DNA from: Cycas panzhihuaensis
Taxonomy: Eukaryota; Cycadophyta
Length of the DNA stretch: 64,000 bases
Direction of reading: 5' to 3'
Assembly: GCA_023213395.1 (NCBI GenBank)
Contig: CM041465.1
Coordinates: forward strand, 147,691,741 to 147,755,740
Below the pieces are notes generated by a model, which was not told where the DNA came from, did no database searches, and was given only the letters and a program-made list of their open reading frames with translations. Both the position numbers and the translations under genes were made by a program. Position 1 is the first letter of the stretch, and every line of letters begins with the position of its first letter. Positions 1 to 11,459 of the stretch are shown in pieces.

Positions 1-960
1 CTTTAGCAAAGTCCGAGTCTGTGTATGCATATAATTTGAATTCTGAATTGGGTTCATACAATAAACCGTATTTGCAGGTCGTCTTAAGGTACTTCAACAC
101 CTACACTGTTGCCTGTGAGTGGTCTGCTTAGGATTGGTCATGTAGCGAGCAAGAATGTTGACAGAGTGTGCAATATCATGTCTTGTATTAGTAGTATAGA
201 TGAGATTACCTAGAAGTTGCCTGTAAAGTCTTGCGTTTGCCTCTCGATCATCGCCATCAGCTATCATTTTGACGTTTGGTTCTATTGGAGTGGCTATTGG
301 TCGAGCATCTTCCAACCTAAATCTTGTTATAAGATCATTGATGTATTTTTCTTGAGAAAGAAAGACCGGGCTATCTTTTTGAGTAACCTCAATACCCAAG
401 TAGTATTTCATCAACCCAAGGTCAGATAATTCAAACGTTTTTGCCAAGTCTTCTTTAGTTGATTGATTGCCTGTTCACTGTTACCCGTTATAAGCATGTC
501 ATCTACAAAGATTAAGACTTTATCTTTTCCACGCTTGATGAATAATGTTGCATCAATATCTTGGTAGTCACAAACCTCATATCCAAGTTGCCTCATTCTC
601 TCTGACAACTTGGTGAACCAAGCAGAAGGGGCTTGATTAAGGCTGTACAAAGACTTTTTGAGTTTGCACACCTTATGCTCTTGTCTAGCAATCTCATATC
701 CTGTCTTTACATCGAGCTGGTGAATCTTCTAGCCCTGTTGAGCTGCTAAGGGCACAAGAATTCTTATTGTGGGCTATTTGGTCGTAGGTGCAAAGACCTC
801 AATGTAGTTGATGCCTTCCTTTTGGGTGAATCCCTTTGTTACCAACCTCGCCTTATGTTTGTCAAGGGTGCCATCAGATTTGTATTTGTTTTTGAACACC
901 CATTTGTTTCTTACTACCTTCCCTTCCCAAAGGTAGATCTATGAGCTCCCAAGTACCATT
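1..960 (-). pseudogene. Element A reverse transcriptase / start of RNase H (broken)
   Basis: Minus-strand frames give copia RT. The catalytic box is FVDDMLITGN (about 485-525), preceded by LYSLNQAPSAWF, and followed by DLGLMKYYLGIEVTQ (about 370-425) and NTRHDIAHSVNILARYM near the RNase H connection. At about 700-712, HQLDVKTG runs straight into YEIARQ. Element B has some 17 more codons here, so A has a clean in-frame deletion of the palm segment ending in MTQPEGF. Frameshifts near 430 and 670-870 separate the frames. Non-functional. Confidence 0.9.
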
Positions 961-1574
961 TTTGATCAAGGATTGATATTCCTCATTTATTACATTTTTC
1001 CAAGCTGCATGTTTTACAGCTTCTTGGTGAGGCTCTTCATTGCCGGCAAGGTGCAATTCCGTCGGTTCAAGCTTTGTGGGAAGTGTGCTTTGCTCCTTTG
1101 CCTGTAGGGCACCACTTCGAGTGCCAATTTTGCCTACTTCATCAAGTCTTAGATCCTTGTTCAATTGGTAGGCTTCACAAAAACCTTTAGTTGGGAATGA
1201 AGTTTTCATTTCCCCAACTTCTTGGTTTTCGTTTTGATCCTGGAATGGATCATAAGAGATTTGAGGAATGGAGGACGTTGACACTGTTGGAGAAGATGGT
1301 CTCGCCACTGAAGAAGGTGACGAGAGTCATTGTGCAATTCCTTTGCCTTTGTAATCAAGGTTGTTCTCCAAAGAAAGAGCTGGATTAATGTTGATTGGTG
1401 TCGAATACATGTCCTCTGTGGCTTTGTTGTCAGATTCCAGGATTTTGAGTATCTCTTCCTTGCGCCCCCCCCCCCCAAATTTTGGAATCTGCACATCATA
1501 TTCTTGGACATCGTTGTAGTGGTGACTGGGAGCTTTGGAATTAAGCTACAAGAGTTGTTCTTCAGTTTCTGCAA
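874..1574 (-). pseudogene. Element A integrase-RT linker and RT N-terminus
   Basis: Two overlapping minus frames (874-1308 and 1206-1574) cover the variable linker between integrase and RT, with SFPTKGFCEAYQLNKDLRLDEVGKIGTRS and the RT entry motif EEYQSLIKNGTWELIDLPLG. The same linker occurs in element B at about 15800-16160. The shift between frames lies close to a run of about 11 Cs at 1465-1476, a likely slippage or sequencing-sensitive site. No enzymatic residues lie in this part. Confidence 0.8.
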
Positions 1575-2330
1575 AAACCATGTCCTGTGTAATAATGATC
1601 ATCTTTTGAGTTAGTACAAAGACCTTGTACCCTTTCTTGTTCATTGGATACCCTACCAAGATGCCTTTCAAAGCTTGCAATTGGAGCTTGTTTCTATGCT
1701 CATCCAAAATGTGAGCATAATAGGTAGAGCCAAATATTTTGAAGTAGTTGACAGTATGGGTCTGTCCTATCCATCTGTCATTTGGGGACCGGTTGAGCTG
1801 AGATGGACTTAATTGCTTAGGTAGTAGACTGTTGTATAGATTACCTTGGCCCAAAGATATGTAGGTACATTTTTATATACAAGCATTGCTCGTGCCATGT
1901 TCATGATGGTTTTGTTCATTCGTTCAACCACTCCATTCTGTTGAGGGGTACCTGCAATTGTTGTTTGATGTTTTATCCCATGCTTGCAGAGAAAGTCTTC
2001 AAATTGATTGGACTTATACTCTCCACCATTATCTGTTCGAAGGCATTTGATCTGAAAATCTGATTCCTTCTCTGTTAGGGCCTTGAATGCCAAAAAATTT
2101 GAGAATGCTTCATTCTTTGTTTTCAGAAAGTTTACCCATACCTTCTTGGTAAAGTCATCTATGAATGTTATGTAGTACTGTTTCCCGGTGAGGGATGGTA
2201 TAGGCATTGGGCCGCATATGTTTGAGTGGACAAGCTGGAGGGGCTGACTGGCTTTCCACTAACTTTGTGGAAAGGACTGTTGGTGGGATTTTGCAATGAT
2301 ACATGCTTCACACTTGAAGGGGTTTGAAGA
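1546..2330 (-). pseudogene. Element A integrase core and C-terminal domain (broken)
   Basis: The minus strand encodes the copia integrase DDE core. FIDDFTKKVWV carries the first Asp, LRTDNGGEY the second and NGVVERMNKT the Glu (1809-2207). The GKQYYI lead-in is present. A shifted frame (1546-1854) continues into the C-terminal part with HRNKLQLQALKGILVGYPMN. All three catalytic acids remain, but the frameshift near 1830 and stops upstream break the protein. Integrase inserts the element's cDNA into the genome. Confidence 0.9.
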
Positions 2331-3155
2331 AAGTCTAGGTAAACTGGGAGTGGAATGGCAGATTTCTTTGAGTTTGTCTAACTTGATATGCCCCATGGGA
2401 GCATGCCAAAGTGCTTACTTGGACAGCTCATGGTGAGTTAGGGTAACATTATAGGCAAGTTCTGGTCCAACACAAAGAGCATGAGCATGATTGGCTATAG
2501 TAGATGAGGTGCTAGTCAAGTGGAAGAGTTTTCCTGTATGCTTGCCTATCATCACCATTGAATTTGAAGGAGGGTGGATGACTTGAAGGGTTTTGTTATT
2601 GGCTGTTACACTGAGATCAAATCCACCAGAGACCAATGTGGATAAGGAGAGAAGGTTCTATTTCAGTGAGGGAATATACAAAAGATCAAGTAGTTTGAAA
2701 TTTGGTAAGCTTGGGAGTGTCAGGCAAACCATGCCCATACCTTTGACAGGTTGGCTTAATTTGTTAGCCATATGTACAAGGCCAATGACATTTGTATGAA
2801 GGGCTTGAAAGTAGTCCTAGTGATATGTCATGTGCTACGTGGCACCGATATCGATTATCCATGTGGAGGAATCAACTGTGGCAGCGTTTACTGCTCCAAG
2901 AGGTTGAGGCATAATGGAGTTGAAATGACAAGTGGCATAGCCACAATGTGCCTCAATGTACCTTTTTGATGAAGTGGCAGAACTACTTTCCCCTATGTTA
3001 TGCAAGCGTGCCTCAGCAAGCTGGGTCCCACCAAAGGTTTCTTCTACATCAATGGTGTGGGCATTGTATTGTTGTTGATTTCTATTGAGCTTATGATAAG
3101 CTGTTTGATAGTCTTTGACAAGGTGTCCTTTACGATGACACCGTTCACACATCAT
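2331..3155 (-). pseudogene. Element A protease, GAG-pre-integrase and zinc knuckle remnants
   Basis: From 3155 downward a zinc-knuckle motif reads CERCHRKGHLVKDY, so the last Cys of CX2CX4HX4C has become Tyr. It is followed by RYIEAHCGYATCHF and a retropepsin active-site tract WIIDIGAT, where D-I-G-A-T replaces the usual D-[ST]-G-A-T. The 2415-2636 frame (GFDLSVTANNKTLQVIHPPS, then ELAYNVTLTH) is the segment before integrase and aligns with element B. Two key residues are lost. Confidence 0.85.
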
Positions 3156-3942
3156 GGGTTGATTTGATGCCCCATAGGATGTGCTGGGAGTGCTAGATTG
3201 TCTCTGGTTAAATGTTTGTTGTCCTCCTGAATTTTGGAGGTTTTGTTGTTGATGCCTTTGTCCTCGGTTCCTGCCCCGACCATGACTACATGAGTTTCAT
3301 CTTCCACACGCTGATTGTCCTTGCTGTTTGGAGTAGCAAGCTCCCTCGTTCACTTCGATTTCAAAGGCAGCATTTGGAAGTGGATTAGATGAGTGGAAGC
3401 TTGTTGCAAAGGTCTTGTCACGTTTGATGAACGTTTTTGCAAGAGTTTCAAAGTCTAATGTCTTTAGTGAGCCAGATGACTGAAGATTCCCCAGCAAGTT
3501 TTTGTAGTCAAGTACATGGAGTGATGATTGGATCAGGAATGCCCATGTGATGCATTGTCTTTTGAAGTCCTTGTTAATAACTTGTTTGATTGGGCAAAGA
3601 ACATTGATCGTGTCATATGCCTTCCCTTTCTGCATCTTCATGTTATTCATTTTTAAGACCATGTGAACAAATTCCAAGTCTAATCGAGTATCAAAGTTTC
3701 TCTTTAGAACTTCGAGAACTTTGTATGCAGTGTCATGCTGTGTGTCGTCGATCAGGTTATGCAGGTTGTAGTTTGTGACTAATAATATGCCTGCTCGTAG
3801 CTTTTGGTCTTCAAGAATCCATTGTCATCTAGCTGTTGGGTTTGTTGAAGCAACTGGTGGAGTACCTCCTATTTGTGCTGGCAGTAGCAGTAGCAGGTAC
3901 GATAGGTATGAGCTCCATGTGATCCATCTAGAGTCCCTCATA
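3156..3942 (-). pseudogene. Element A gag (capsid) remnant
   Basis: The minus strand encodes a copia gag. It starts MRDS at 3942 (the same start is seen in element B at 21781) and contains ILEDQKLRAGILLVTNYNL, LEFVHMVLKMNNMKM and DFETLAKTFIKR. The best open frame covers 3297-3677. It would form the virus-like particle. The shared MRDS start in two diverged copies supports that ATG as the real gag start. Stops and shifts break it upstream of 3677. Confidence 0.75.
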
Positions 3943-5693
3943 CTTTACACTTTTGGCTAGTACACTTGTTGCAGCAGGGATATAAAGTGAATGTGAAGCA
4001 TATGATACACAAAAATGATGATGCGTACAAATAAATAATCAAGATATAGCCTATGTAGCTGCTAGGCAAAGAGTGGTGCAAATCATAACTGTAAACCATG
4101 TGTAGGATGTGTGCAACCCACTAACCTCAACTTGAGTCCATAGTCGGTGAGGTGTTGTACGATGCCTAAGGGGGGTTGCTAGTAAAAACGATTAATGGTT
4201 GTCACCTGTGATATCCACAATGTTGACAAAACAATGTGGAGTCTAGGTACTGGCAATCCTCACCCTGTTCACCAATGAGCAGTGATATACTTACTCCGAA
4301 GAGTGGTACGTGCATATCCCATAGCTATGACGGATATTGGATCGGTCCAATTTTAATCTTGATTAAGTTTTTAGTTGTCCTGGTTGGTTATTAGGATAAT
4401 CCCTGATTGGAGGTCGTAGGTATGGCTAACCTACCCCTCCAACAATATTTCGGTTAGTGACCAGTCCCACTTAGAAACCCAGACCTCCCTTAGGGCCTGA
4501 AATTTGGCCAACCTAGGTATCTCAACCTAGGCGAGTGTGCAAATAGGCGTTAAGTGGCAGTAAAAAACAAGTGTAAATGTGTTCATTTTAGGGAATAATG
4601 CTCAATATTATCGCTTGCTTGTATGAAAATGACAACTAAAAATAAATGCGTAACTTTTGTGCTTGCTTGTGTCGTCCTTTTTGATGATGAAGTGTCCTCG
4701 TTAGTGCCTATGTGGCACTTGATGATGTGTCTAAAAAGCTTGCAAGTGTGTCCAAAATAATGTACATGAATAATGCCACATCATCAAATTTTGCTCTAAT
4801 CTGAATGATGTGGTAGTACAAAAATATTTGTGCACTTTTTGCTTTAAAAATGTCTAAAAAATATCTTTAAAGAAGGCCTAAAATGATTAAAAACCCCTTT
4901 TTCTCGTTTTTTTTCTTAAATGAAGAGGAAAAAATAAAAATTTCAGAAATACAATGCACGCTGAAAAATCAAATTTTCAGCAAGCCAAGTCTGCTGTTGG
5001 CCAGATTGTACTGTCTGTTGTATCGTCATATGGCACAAATTTAAAAATTTTTTGAAAAAATAAAAAAGTATTAGATTTGTTGTCTTTCACTTCCACTTCA
5101 CAAATATATAAAAATTTTTGAAAAATTTTATCAAAAAATAGGCAAAAAGGCCTATTTTAACTCGCGACCAAAATGTATTGGGAAATCTAAAAATGCTCAT
5201 AACTTTTCAACGGAACATCGGATTCGCTTGAGATCTGTCCCAAATGATAGATCGAGACGAGGCGATGCGAAAACATGTATTACAGTAGGGAAAAAGTTCT
5301 CAGATGTTTTTTTTCAAATATGAGATTTTTGAATTTGGATGGTGGCTGCCTAAGACGGGCTGTTTGATCCCTTTAACCTCGAAATCTAGTGTCGCTCCGG
5401 TAGTGAAAAATGATCACCATGCAGGGGCTATTTCACCTACAAAATTTTGCAACAATTTGAATACTTTAATTTTTTTGACTTTTTGTGTTAAATACTCTTC
5501 AGATCTATAAAATTTGCTAAAAATTGGTTGATTTTAGCCTTAAATCAGTTTCAATGTGCAGCTGAAAGCATGCACAAAGTTTTCCTCTCGTTGTACACTC
5601 ACTTCACATGAAGAGGTGAACGAGAGGAGATTGCTTCTTGGTCTCCTTGCAAGTGAGTGTGGTGAGGCAACGCAACAAATCTCTGATACAACT
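3943..5693 (-). other. Element A untranslated leader (about 1.75 kb) and PBS
   Basis: There are no coding signals between the gag ATG and the 5' LTR. The stretch aligns with the leader of element B (21782-23994), including blocks around 4130-4330 and 5190-5290 (a CATAACTTTTCAACGG motif). The primer-binding site lies at 5681-5691 on the minus strand (TTGTATCAGAG, a variant of TGGTATCAGAG, complementary to initiator-Met tRNA). At about 1.75 kb this is long for a copia leader. Confidence 0.75.
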
Positions 5694-6041
5694 TGTTGGA
5701 GCAATGGATCTTGGTTGCCCACTCTAACACTTGACAATTACAAACATGAATGGAGACAAGTAGGAATGCACTCAAGACACAAGAAGCAAATTTGAGAGCT
5801 CGAAAGAGGAGATGAGATCACTAACTCATTTCTTTGGATTTCACCTTCTATTGATAAGAGAATTTGATTAAGGTTTTTCTGCCTAAACAAATTCACATGA
5901 AACTTAAGTGAAATTACATAGATACACAAAGTGCATTTCAGTTAAGTGAGCATTATAACATTACATTAGAGTCACTTTTCCTAAGCTATGAAATAACTCT
6001 TATTAATCTAATTCTAATGCAAATGACCTTAGGCATTAACA
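5694..6041 (-). repeat. Element A 5' LTR (348 bp)
   Basis: The sequence begins TGTTGGAGC and ends GGCATTAACA in plus reading, so it has TG...CA ends. It abuts the PBS on its left and the gypsy chromodomain on its right. It is diverged but similar to element B's LTR (shared CAAATGACC / GAAATGACC and AAGTGACTT-like blocks). The partner LTR is beyond the left edge, so the TSD cannot be checked. Confidence 0.8.
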
Positions 6042-6043
6042 CC

Positions 6044-6232
6044 TTTCTTTACCTAGACGACGAAGGGAAATTACTTGTGGAATCAAAAGGCATCTTCCAG
6101 ACTAGGACCAAACAACTACGTTCCAAGGAGATTTGTGAATATCTGATCGAGTGGAAGGACCTTAATGAAGAAGATTCCACGTGGGAATTAGAAGCATGGT
6201 GCCAACAACATTTGTGTCTCCCCATTCTTTGA
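6044..6232 (+). pseudogene. Gypsy element Z, integrase C-terminal chromodomain
   Basis: An open plus-strand stretch ends in TGA at 6230-6232 and encodes KGIFQTRTKQLRSKEICEYL, then IEWKDLNEEDSTWE. This is the chromodomain at the end of chromovirus (Ty3/gypsy) polyproteins. It aligns with the corresponding tail of element D (KGILQTRTRVL...IKWKDMDIEDATWE). Everything upstream is cut off by element A. The chromodomain is thought to steer insertion to marked chromatin. Confidence 0.9.
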
Positions 6233-6272
6233 GGGCAAAGCATGTTCTTAGGGGTGTGGGAGGGGAAGGACT

Positions 6273-6628
6273 TGTAGTATTTCTTCCAAATGATAGCTGA
6301 TCCCATCTTCTCTCTTTATTCTCTCTCTCTCTCTCTCTAGCTATATTAGAGCCATCCTCTTTTTCCTTATCATATTCTCTCTCTTTATTAGTTTATAAAT
6401 AACTTCTATTATGATACATTTTGCTTCTATATAAAGGATGCGTAGCTGCCATTTTGATCATCACAGCGGAAGAATTATTGGAGTTCTCGAGTTGGGTTCC
6501 TAGTTGGAAATGTTGTGGAAGGACACCTTGCCTTGAAGAGGGTACATTTTTGTAATACTTATTATTGTAAGTATTGAGGCAATTCTTTCTAAATAATATT
6601 AAACTACTGTGGTTATTTTTTGTTATCA
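6273..6628 (+). repeat. Gypsy Z 3' LTR with polypurine tract (right end tentative)
   Basis: After the stop codon comes TGAGGGCAAAGCATG, also present after D's stop codon, then a purine tract GGGAGGGGAAGGAC (6257-6271) and an LTR starting TGTAGTATTT at 6273. The end is placed at TGTTATCA (6628) by the CA rule. I have no second copy to confirm it. It contains a pure CT microsatellite at 6321-6338. Confidence 0.6.
6321..6338. repeat. CT dinucleotide microsatellite
   Basis: Nine uninterrupted CT units lie in the gypsy Z LTR, with further CT-rich sequence on both sides (6308-6382). Confidence 0.9.
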
Positions 6629-8716
6629 GTATATTCCTGGCGACGCATGAGATCTTTTTTGTGTTGCTATGGAATTATCATAATATTACATGATATATCT
6701 AGAAGTTGCTCTATAAAATAACATAAGTATGTGTGAATTCAATTGATTAGGTTTGGATCCATATTGGGATTCCCATACCAACTAATTATTGGTGTGAGAC
6801 AACCATGCCTTTGTGAACCCACCATAATGCATTTCCATATGCATTGTTTCTAGCTCATTGGGAGAAATCTAGCGGCCACTCATATGTGGATTCCACTAAC
6901 ACCACCCTTTATAATGCATCGACTCATCAGGTGGCACAATTGAATGTGCCAACATGAATTTGGTGTCCAAAGGCTCATTTTTCCAGATGGGAGAACCCTT
7001 GTGCCAAGGTAAATCGATTAGAAATAGGCTAGTGAAGTTAGCCAATAGTAATAGTCGCATCTTGTTCAATATTTAAGAGGCCAAATTAATGGTTCATTGA
7101 TGTGTTGTTATTTTCAAGTCTTTTGAGAAATCCAATTAGAGTTCGCTTGGTGTCAAATAGTGGTAGAGGCCTCTGCAAGTGGTATTAGGGCTAGTCATGG
7201 GCAGTAATAGTTAGATATGAACTCTTCAACAGCGTCATCATGTTTTAGGATCCATTTGGTCTCATTGGTTGCATCATTGATATCGAGCACCATTGCCTGT
7301 GGGAGCATTCACGTCCATTTTCATGTTTCTATTGAGGAATCTTTTGTGTTAGGTGGAAGAGCTCAACCCTTCGTCAATCAAATGTAATGGCCATTGCAAC
7401 CTCAAAATTTTTTCCCCATAAAAGTTGTCACTAGTGCAAGTGCTAAATAGTAATGTAATATAGGCTTCCTTATCATTAGGTCAACTTGTGTTAGTATTGA
7501 CCAGTCATCCAAAAGGGCACTGTCGTTGCATTTGAAGAAGCATTTATCCAAGCGTGTAGGATTGCCACGAAATTGCTATCGTCCCAACCATTGAATGTGA
7601 TGCACAAAGTAGAGGTAAATTCATTAGTTCTTTTTCCCCTTCAACGTTAATACCTTAGTAAATTGAATTATTATTGTTGGCCATACTAAAAATGTATTCT
7701 GTTTTAAAAACTTAAATTTAAAATATTCCATCTTTTAGAATTTGAATAATTTACCCTTGAAAGGAGAAAAAGAAAGAAAAGCAAGAAAATTTTAGAATGA
7801 AATTACTTGCCCTATAATTATACAGTTTGTGAACTGAATTTTCTCTATTGTTTTGTCCCTTTAAAGTGTTATACTTGTTTTTTTTTTACGTAAGTGAATT
7901 TTTTTTTTTTAAATCCCATTATTTTTCAGTCCTTCAGTTTCAAGTCTCTCTCTTTTCAAAGACTTTAATTGGTCAACTTAGGTTTGTTTTTTCTTTTGTT
8001 TTTTAAAGAAGAGAAATTAAAACTAGAATATTTATATCCTTGATGTGCGTGCTTAACCATATTTTATTCCTCTGTTACTTATTTTTAAGTTGCCTAACTT
8101 TTTGTTATGTATTTTCATATTATTTAAAATAGTCATTTAGTTTAATCTTGTAATTATTCATCTTAAGAATTAGTTTAAAAAGTCTTCTTTTATTTGTCTC
8201 AGACTTGAACCTTGTTGCTACTCAGAAAAACACATCACTAAATAACACATCCCTGCCCTATTAAACATGCCTCCCAATAAAGTCATAACTTATCTCAGAC
8301 TCTAGGTCAAAATCCCCTAACCTTGCAACCAAGGTGTCAAACGTAGAAATAAATTTGCCAAAATTAGCTTATGTGCAAAAACATAATTCATTTAGAATTG
8401 CAAAGGATGCAAGCTAGTTTGGATAGCCTTAATTAAAAACTAGCTATCAAGAACTCCCAAGGTAACCTCTAGAACAACCCCTAGAGAAAAGTTCAGCTCA
8501 GTACAAATTGAAACTACAAATAAATAACACCAACTTTAGATTCGATGAGTAGGTAGAACTCAAAGAGTGGTTAGCCAAGTTAGAAAGCACATTCGCAAAT
8601 GTAAAGATTGTAGCTCCATTTGAAAAAAATGTGATTCGCACTAAATAGGCTAAAAGGGGATGGTTCTACTTGCACTACCAAAAATATAGTTAACTTTCAT
8701 AAAATTTAAAGATGAT
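6629..8716. other. 2.1 kb with no recognisable gene or element
   Basis: I see no ORF over 60 codons, no protein similarity I recognise and no LTR pair. It includes poly-T and purine-rich stretches (7740-8030). It may be the 3' flank of gypsy Z or older decayed repeat. No RNA gene signature was found. Confidence 0.5.
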
Positions 8717-8912
8717 TGTTAAGAGTAATGTTTTATCTAGGCATTATTGTACTACTCTAATGTTTCTTTATGAGGGTGATGTGTCATTCCCTATAAGCCT
8801 ATGACAAGTGGCTCACATGCATTCAACCCTATCCAAGGCTCATGTAACTCATGTTGTATTTATAGAGGGACATCCCTCATTAATGAAATGGAGAATTGTT
8901 AGAAGTTTCACA
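8717..8912 (+). repeat. Copia L 5' LTR with PBS (196 bp)
   Basis: The LTR starts TGTTAAGAGTAATG and ends GTTTCACA, followed at once by TAGTATCAGAGCAGG (8913-8927), a one-base variant of the initiator-Met PBS. The start closely resembles the LTR of element E (TGTTAAGAGGTAATG), and the following leader shares a GTACGG...GTACGG pattern with E's leader, so L is a relative of E. No 3' LTR or gag was found. Confidence 0.8.
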
Positions 8913-8927
8913 TAGTATCAGAGCAGG

Positions 8928-9490
8928 TTCTCTATTTGGTTAAGACAAAGTCCAATTTTGTAGGGTTTCTGAAGAAAATCAGGAGTTTGATAATCTTTGG
9001 GCTATCAGAAGATCTGAAGCAAGAAAAGCCATTAATTACACAATGTACGGAATTGTACGGTCAAGTGCAGCCCATGCAGATGAGATTTTTCGAAGTGCTC
9101 AGATTTAGCTGACATATCACTAGCAAAATCGTCTTAAAGAGGCCATCATCTTTCTCCAAAGGCTTGACTTGAAATTCATCTGTTTTGGGGTTGTTCTGGC
9201 CAAGTTTTAGAGACTGTGGGTTTGAGAAGAAATCCTCAGTTTTCTTTCGAAACACTCAATCATTCCAGGTAAAATCTATCTTAAATTCTTCCTCTTGATA
9301 AGACAAATCATTTACGACCAATTTTGAAATTTTTTGTCAAAGATTTAGAGAAATACAAACTTTTTTTTGAGAAAAAACACTAACAGTTAGCCCAGGTTTT
9401 CAACTCGTTTTCCAACCAATCTAGAAAAGATTTCTTAAAATTTAATGAAGAATGTGCTCATCAAAAGATGGCATTTAGGTTTATCTTGCC
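8928..9490 (+). other. Leader of copia L, no gag retained
   Basis: Non-coding sequence follows the L PBS, with an E-like leader motif near 9045-9062. A possible gag ATG at about 9466 opens no frame. L is therefore truncated after its leader. The minus-strand frame at 9061-9255 is not similar to any protein I know. Confidence 0.5.
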
Positions 9491-10425
9491 CACTATTAAC
9501 TAGTATACAGTCGCCTAGCATCTAGTGAACAACACCCAAGGTTAGGGCATGATCTACAGGCGAAAGAAGTTTGTAATAAGGTCTTGTTGTGAAACCCTAG
9601 GAAGTCGCCTTCCTCTTGCTTTATTGATGGTGGCCCTCCTAACACTCGAAGTGAAAGTATTTGGTGACTAGCGAGGTCAATTGCCTCTATTTCAACATTG
9701 GTGACTCTTCTAGAGTGCATCTTATATTGCTTAGACTATGAGAATGACTAACTAATGACCTGAGTTAGTAAGAAATATTTGACCATATACCAATTGTTAT
9801 GTGGTCTCAAAAGGCATTCTTCCTTGGAGGAAGATGATAAGGTTGCAAAAATGTTTTGATTATAGTCTACATCTTTGAATTCCTTTGTGCATCAACACTT
9901 AGAAGTCATCTTGTGTGAAGTAAAAGCTACCAAAGAAAGAGGGTCACACATCTCTAATCACAATACAAAATGAAGGTAGATATAAAGCCTCTATTGATTA
10001 TCAAAACAAGCAATGGTACTTGTTGTGATTTCATAGTACATTGAGCAACAAAAGATACAGTTCATTTGCTATCTTAGATAATCATTTGAGGTGACTTGAA
10101 ATGGTCATGCTAGTAAATTGAAGGCTTTTAGTCTAGGATTTGAAGGAAATGAAGAAAACACACTTAAGACTAAACAGATTTGAAAACTCTCTTACTTCTA
10201 TTGAAGCAATGTGTGTTTGTGTGTGTGTGTGCGTGTGTGTGTGTGTGCATGTACATATTGCGACATTGCATGATTGATAATTGCCAATTATGCATTTACT
10301 TTGTATCTATACTAACTAGTATATAATGGGAAAACTATAGTACTTGCTATCTATGTTAATTAGTATACAACAATGAATCTATAGTACAAAAGGAGCATTC
10401 CAAAATTACAAAAAAATGGATATTA
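9491..10425. other. Unassigned stretch, probably including the 3' LTR of copia H
   Basis: There is no coding signal. The right end (about 10425) abuts a purine tract on the minus strand (GTGAGGGAGG) that follows H's RNase H tail, so the 3' LTR of H should lie here on the minus strand. Its left border cannot be fixed because H's 5' LTR is outside the window. Confidence 0.5.
10211..10248. repeat. GT dinucleotide microsatellite (interrupted)
   Basis: GT units interrupted by TT and GC lie inside the putative H LTR. Confidence 0.9.
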
Positions 10426-10439
10426 TTCTGACCTCCCTC

Positions 10440-10978
10440 ACAATTATATCTCTTTTGTTGGCTCTGAGTTTTATTTCATCTCTTAAGAATTGGAATTTGT
10501 TTTTGTTGAGAGGCCTGGGGAAGACGTCGACTATTTGCTCCTCCTAATGACAATAGATTAATTCTATTTCTATCTTTTGGACCTTTTCTCGAATGAAGTG
10601 ATGATGAACTTCAATATGCTTTGTTCATGCATGAAATATATAGGATTCTTGGTCAATTTGATTACACTCTAATCGTCATGATAGAGTTGAGTGGGGTTTT
10701 GTTTAGTTTGGTTCAGGTCTTCTAAAATCCTTTTAAGCCAAAATTGACTCACAAGTAGTAGTTCTAATTGTTGCTTTGTATTTTGCTTCTATGGATGATA
10801 GAGCGATCGATGCCTACTTGTTGTTACTCCAAGATACTATTCTAGAGTCAAGGCTAAAACAATTGCTCGAAGTTGATTTTCTATCATCATACTCTCTCAC
10901 CTAGTCAGAACCATTATATCTGATCATTTTGAATTCAGGAGATCTTGTATATTTTGGTCCATAGCCTAGTGTCCCTTT
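10440..10978 (-). pseudogene. Copia H RNase H end (left part of split element H)
   Basis: The minus strand shows the copia RNase H C-terminus: KFQFLRDEIKLRAN followed by the PPT, with further upstream the block around the conserved histidines and an AEY-like site. Element C was inserted at 10978 with TSD CCTTT (10974-10978 and 58519-58523), and H continues at 58519. Many stops make it an old copy. Confidence 0.75.
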
Positions 10979-11163
10979 TGAAGATAATTCAAGAAATGCT
11001 TGACGCTTTGCATTGATAAGATTGTTCATAAAGACAAAGTGAACCACTCTACATGAGTGACAAGTGTCCTTCATGCATAGAGTAGGATTTATGAGACACG
11101 ACCCTTAATTATTAAAAGACTAGCCTTAAGTTTATAACTTAGGGATAAACATTATGCCTAACA
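10979..11163 (-). repeat. Element C 3' LTR (185 bp)
   Basis: It begins TGAAGATAATTC and ends ATGCCTAACA in plus reading and matches 58335-58518 along its length. A run of Cs (11174-11186) to its right is the polypurine tract read on the plus strand. TSD CCTTT lies at 10974-10978. Confidence 0.88.
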
Positions 11164-11373
11164 CCATGCCGCTCCTCCCCCCCCCCAAAATGTTTATTCC
11201 TTTGACCTTAATCCAATTGACTGTCTAAGATATTGAAACTTTTGTTTTCCAAGTGATTTTGTGAAGATGTTTGCTAATTCTTCTTTACTTGGACAATACA
11301 GTGACTCAAGTTCTTTTTGCTGAACTTTTTCTTTGATATAGTGATGATGGACTTTAATATGCTTAGTCCTAAC

Positions 11374-11459
11374 TGTTGGAGCGCGTGACGCTAACTATCA
11401 TGAGGAAGTCCTCTTCCTGAATCACCCCGGGGCTTTTGGTGTAACGGTGGCCTGTGACA
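11374..11459 (+). repeat. TRIM-1 5' LTR (86 bp)
   Basis: TG...CA direct terminal repeat. Its right half contains CTTTTGGTGTAACGG, also found in the LTRs of the miniature units at 18255-21236. Confidence 0.9.

Larger units (their letters stand above)
1..6041 (-). mobile_element. Ty1/copia retrotransposon A, 3' end cut off by window edge
   Basis: Reading the minus strand from 6041 down to 1, a 5' LTR, primer-binding site, long leader, gag, zinc knuckle, protease, integrase, reverse transcriptase and part of RNase H follow in Ty1/copia order (integrase before RT). The 3' end and 3' LTR lie outside the window. It belongs to the same family as element B: proteins and leader align throughout. It is inserted in a plus-strand gypsy element whose chromodomain resumes at 6042. 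Many stops and frameshifts show that it is an old, dead copy. Confidence 0.93.
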
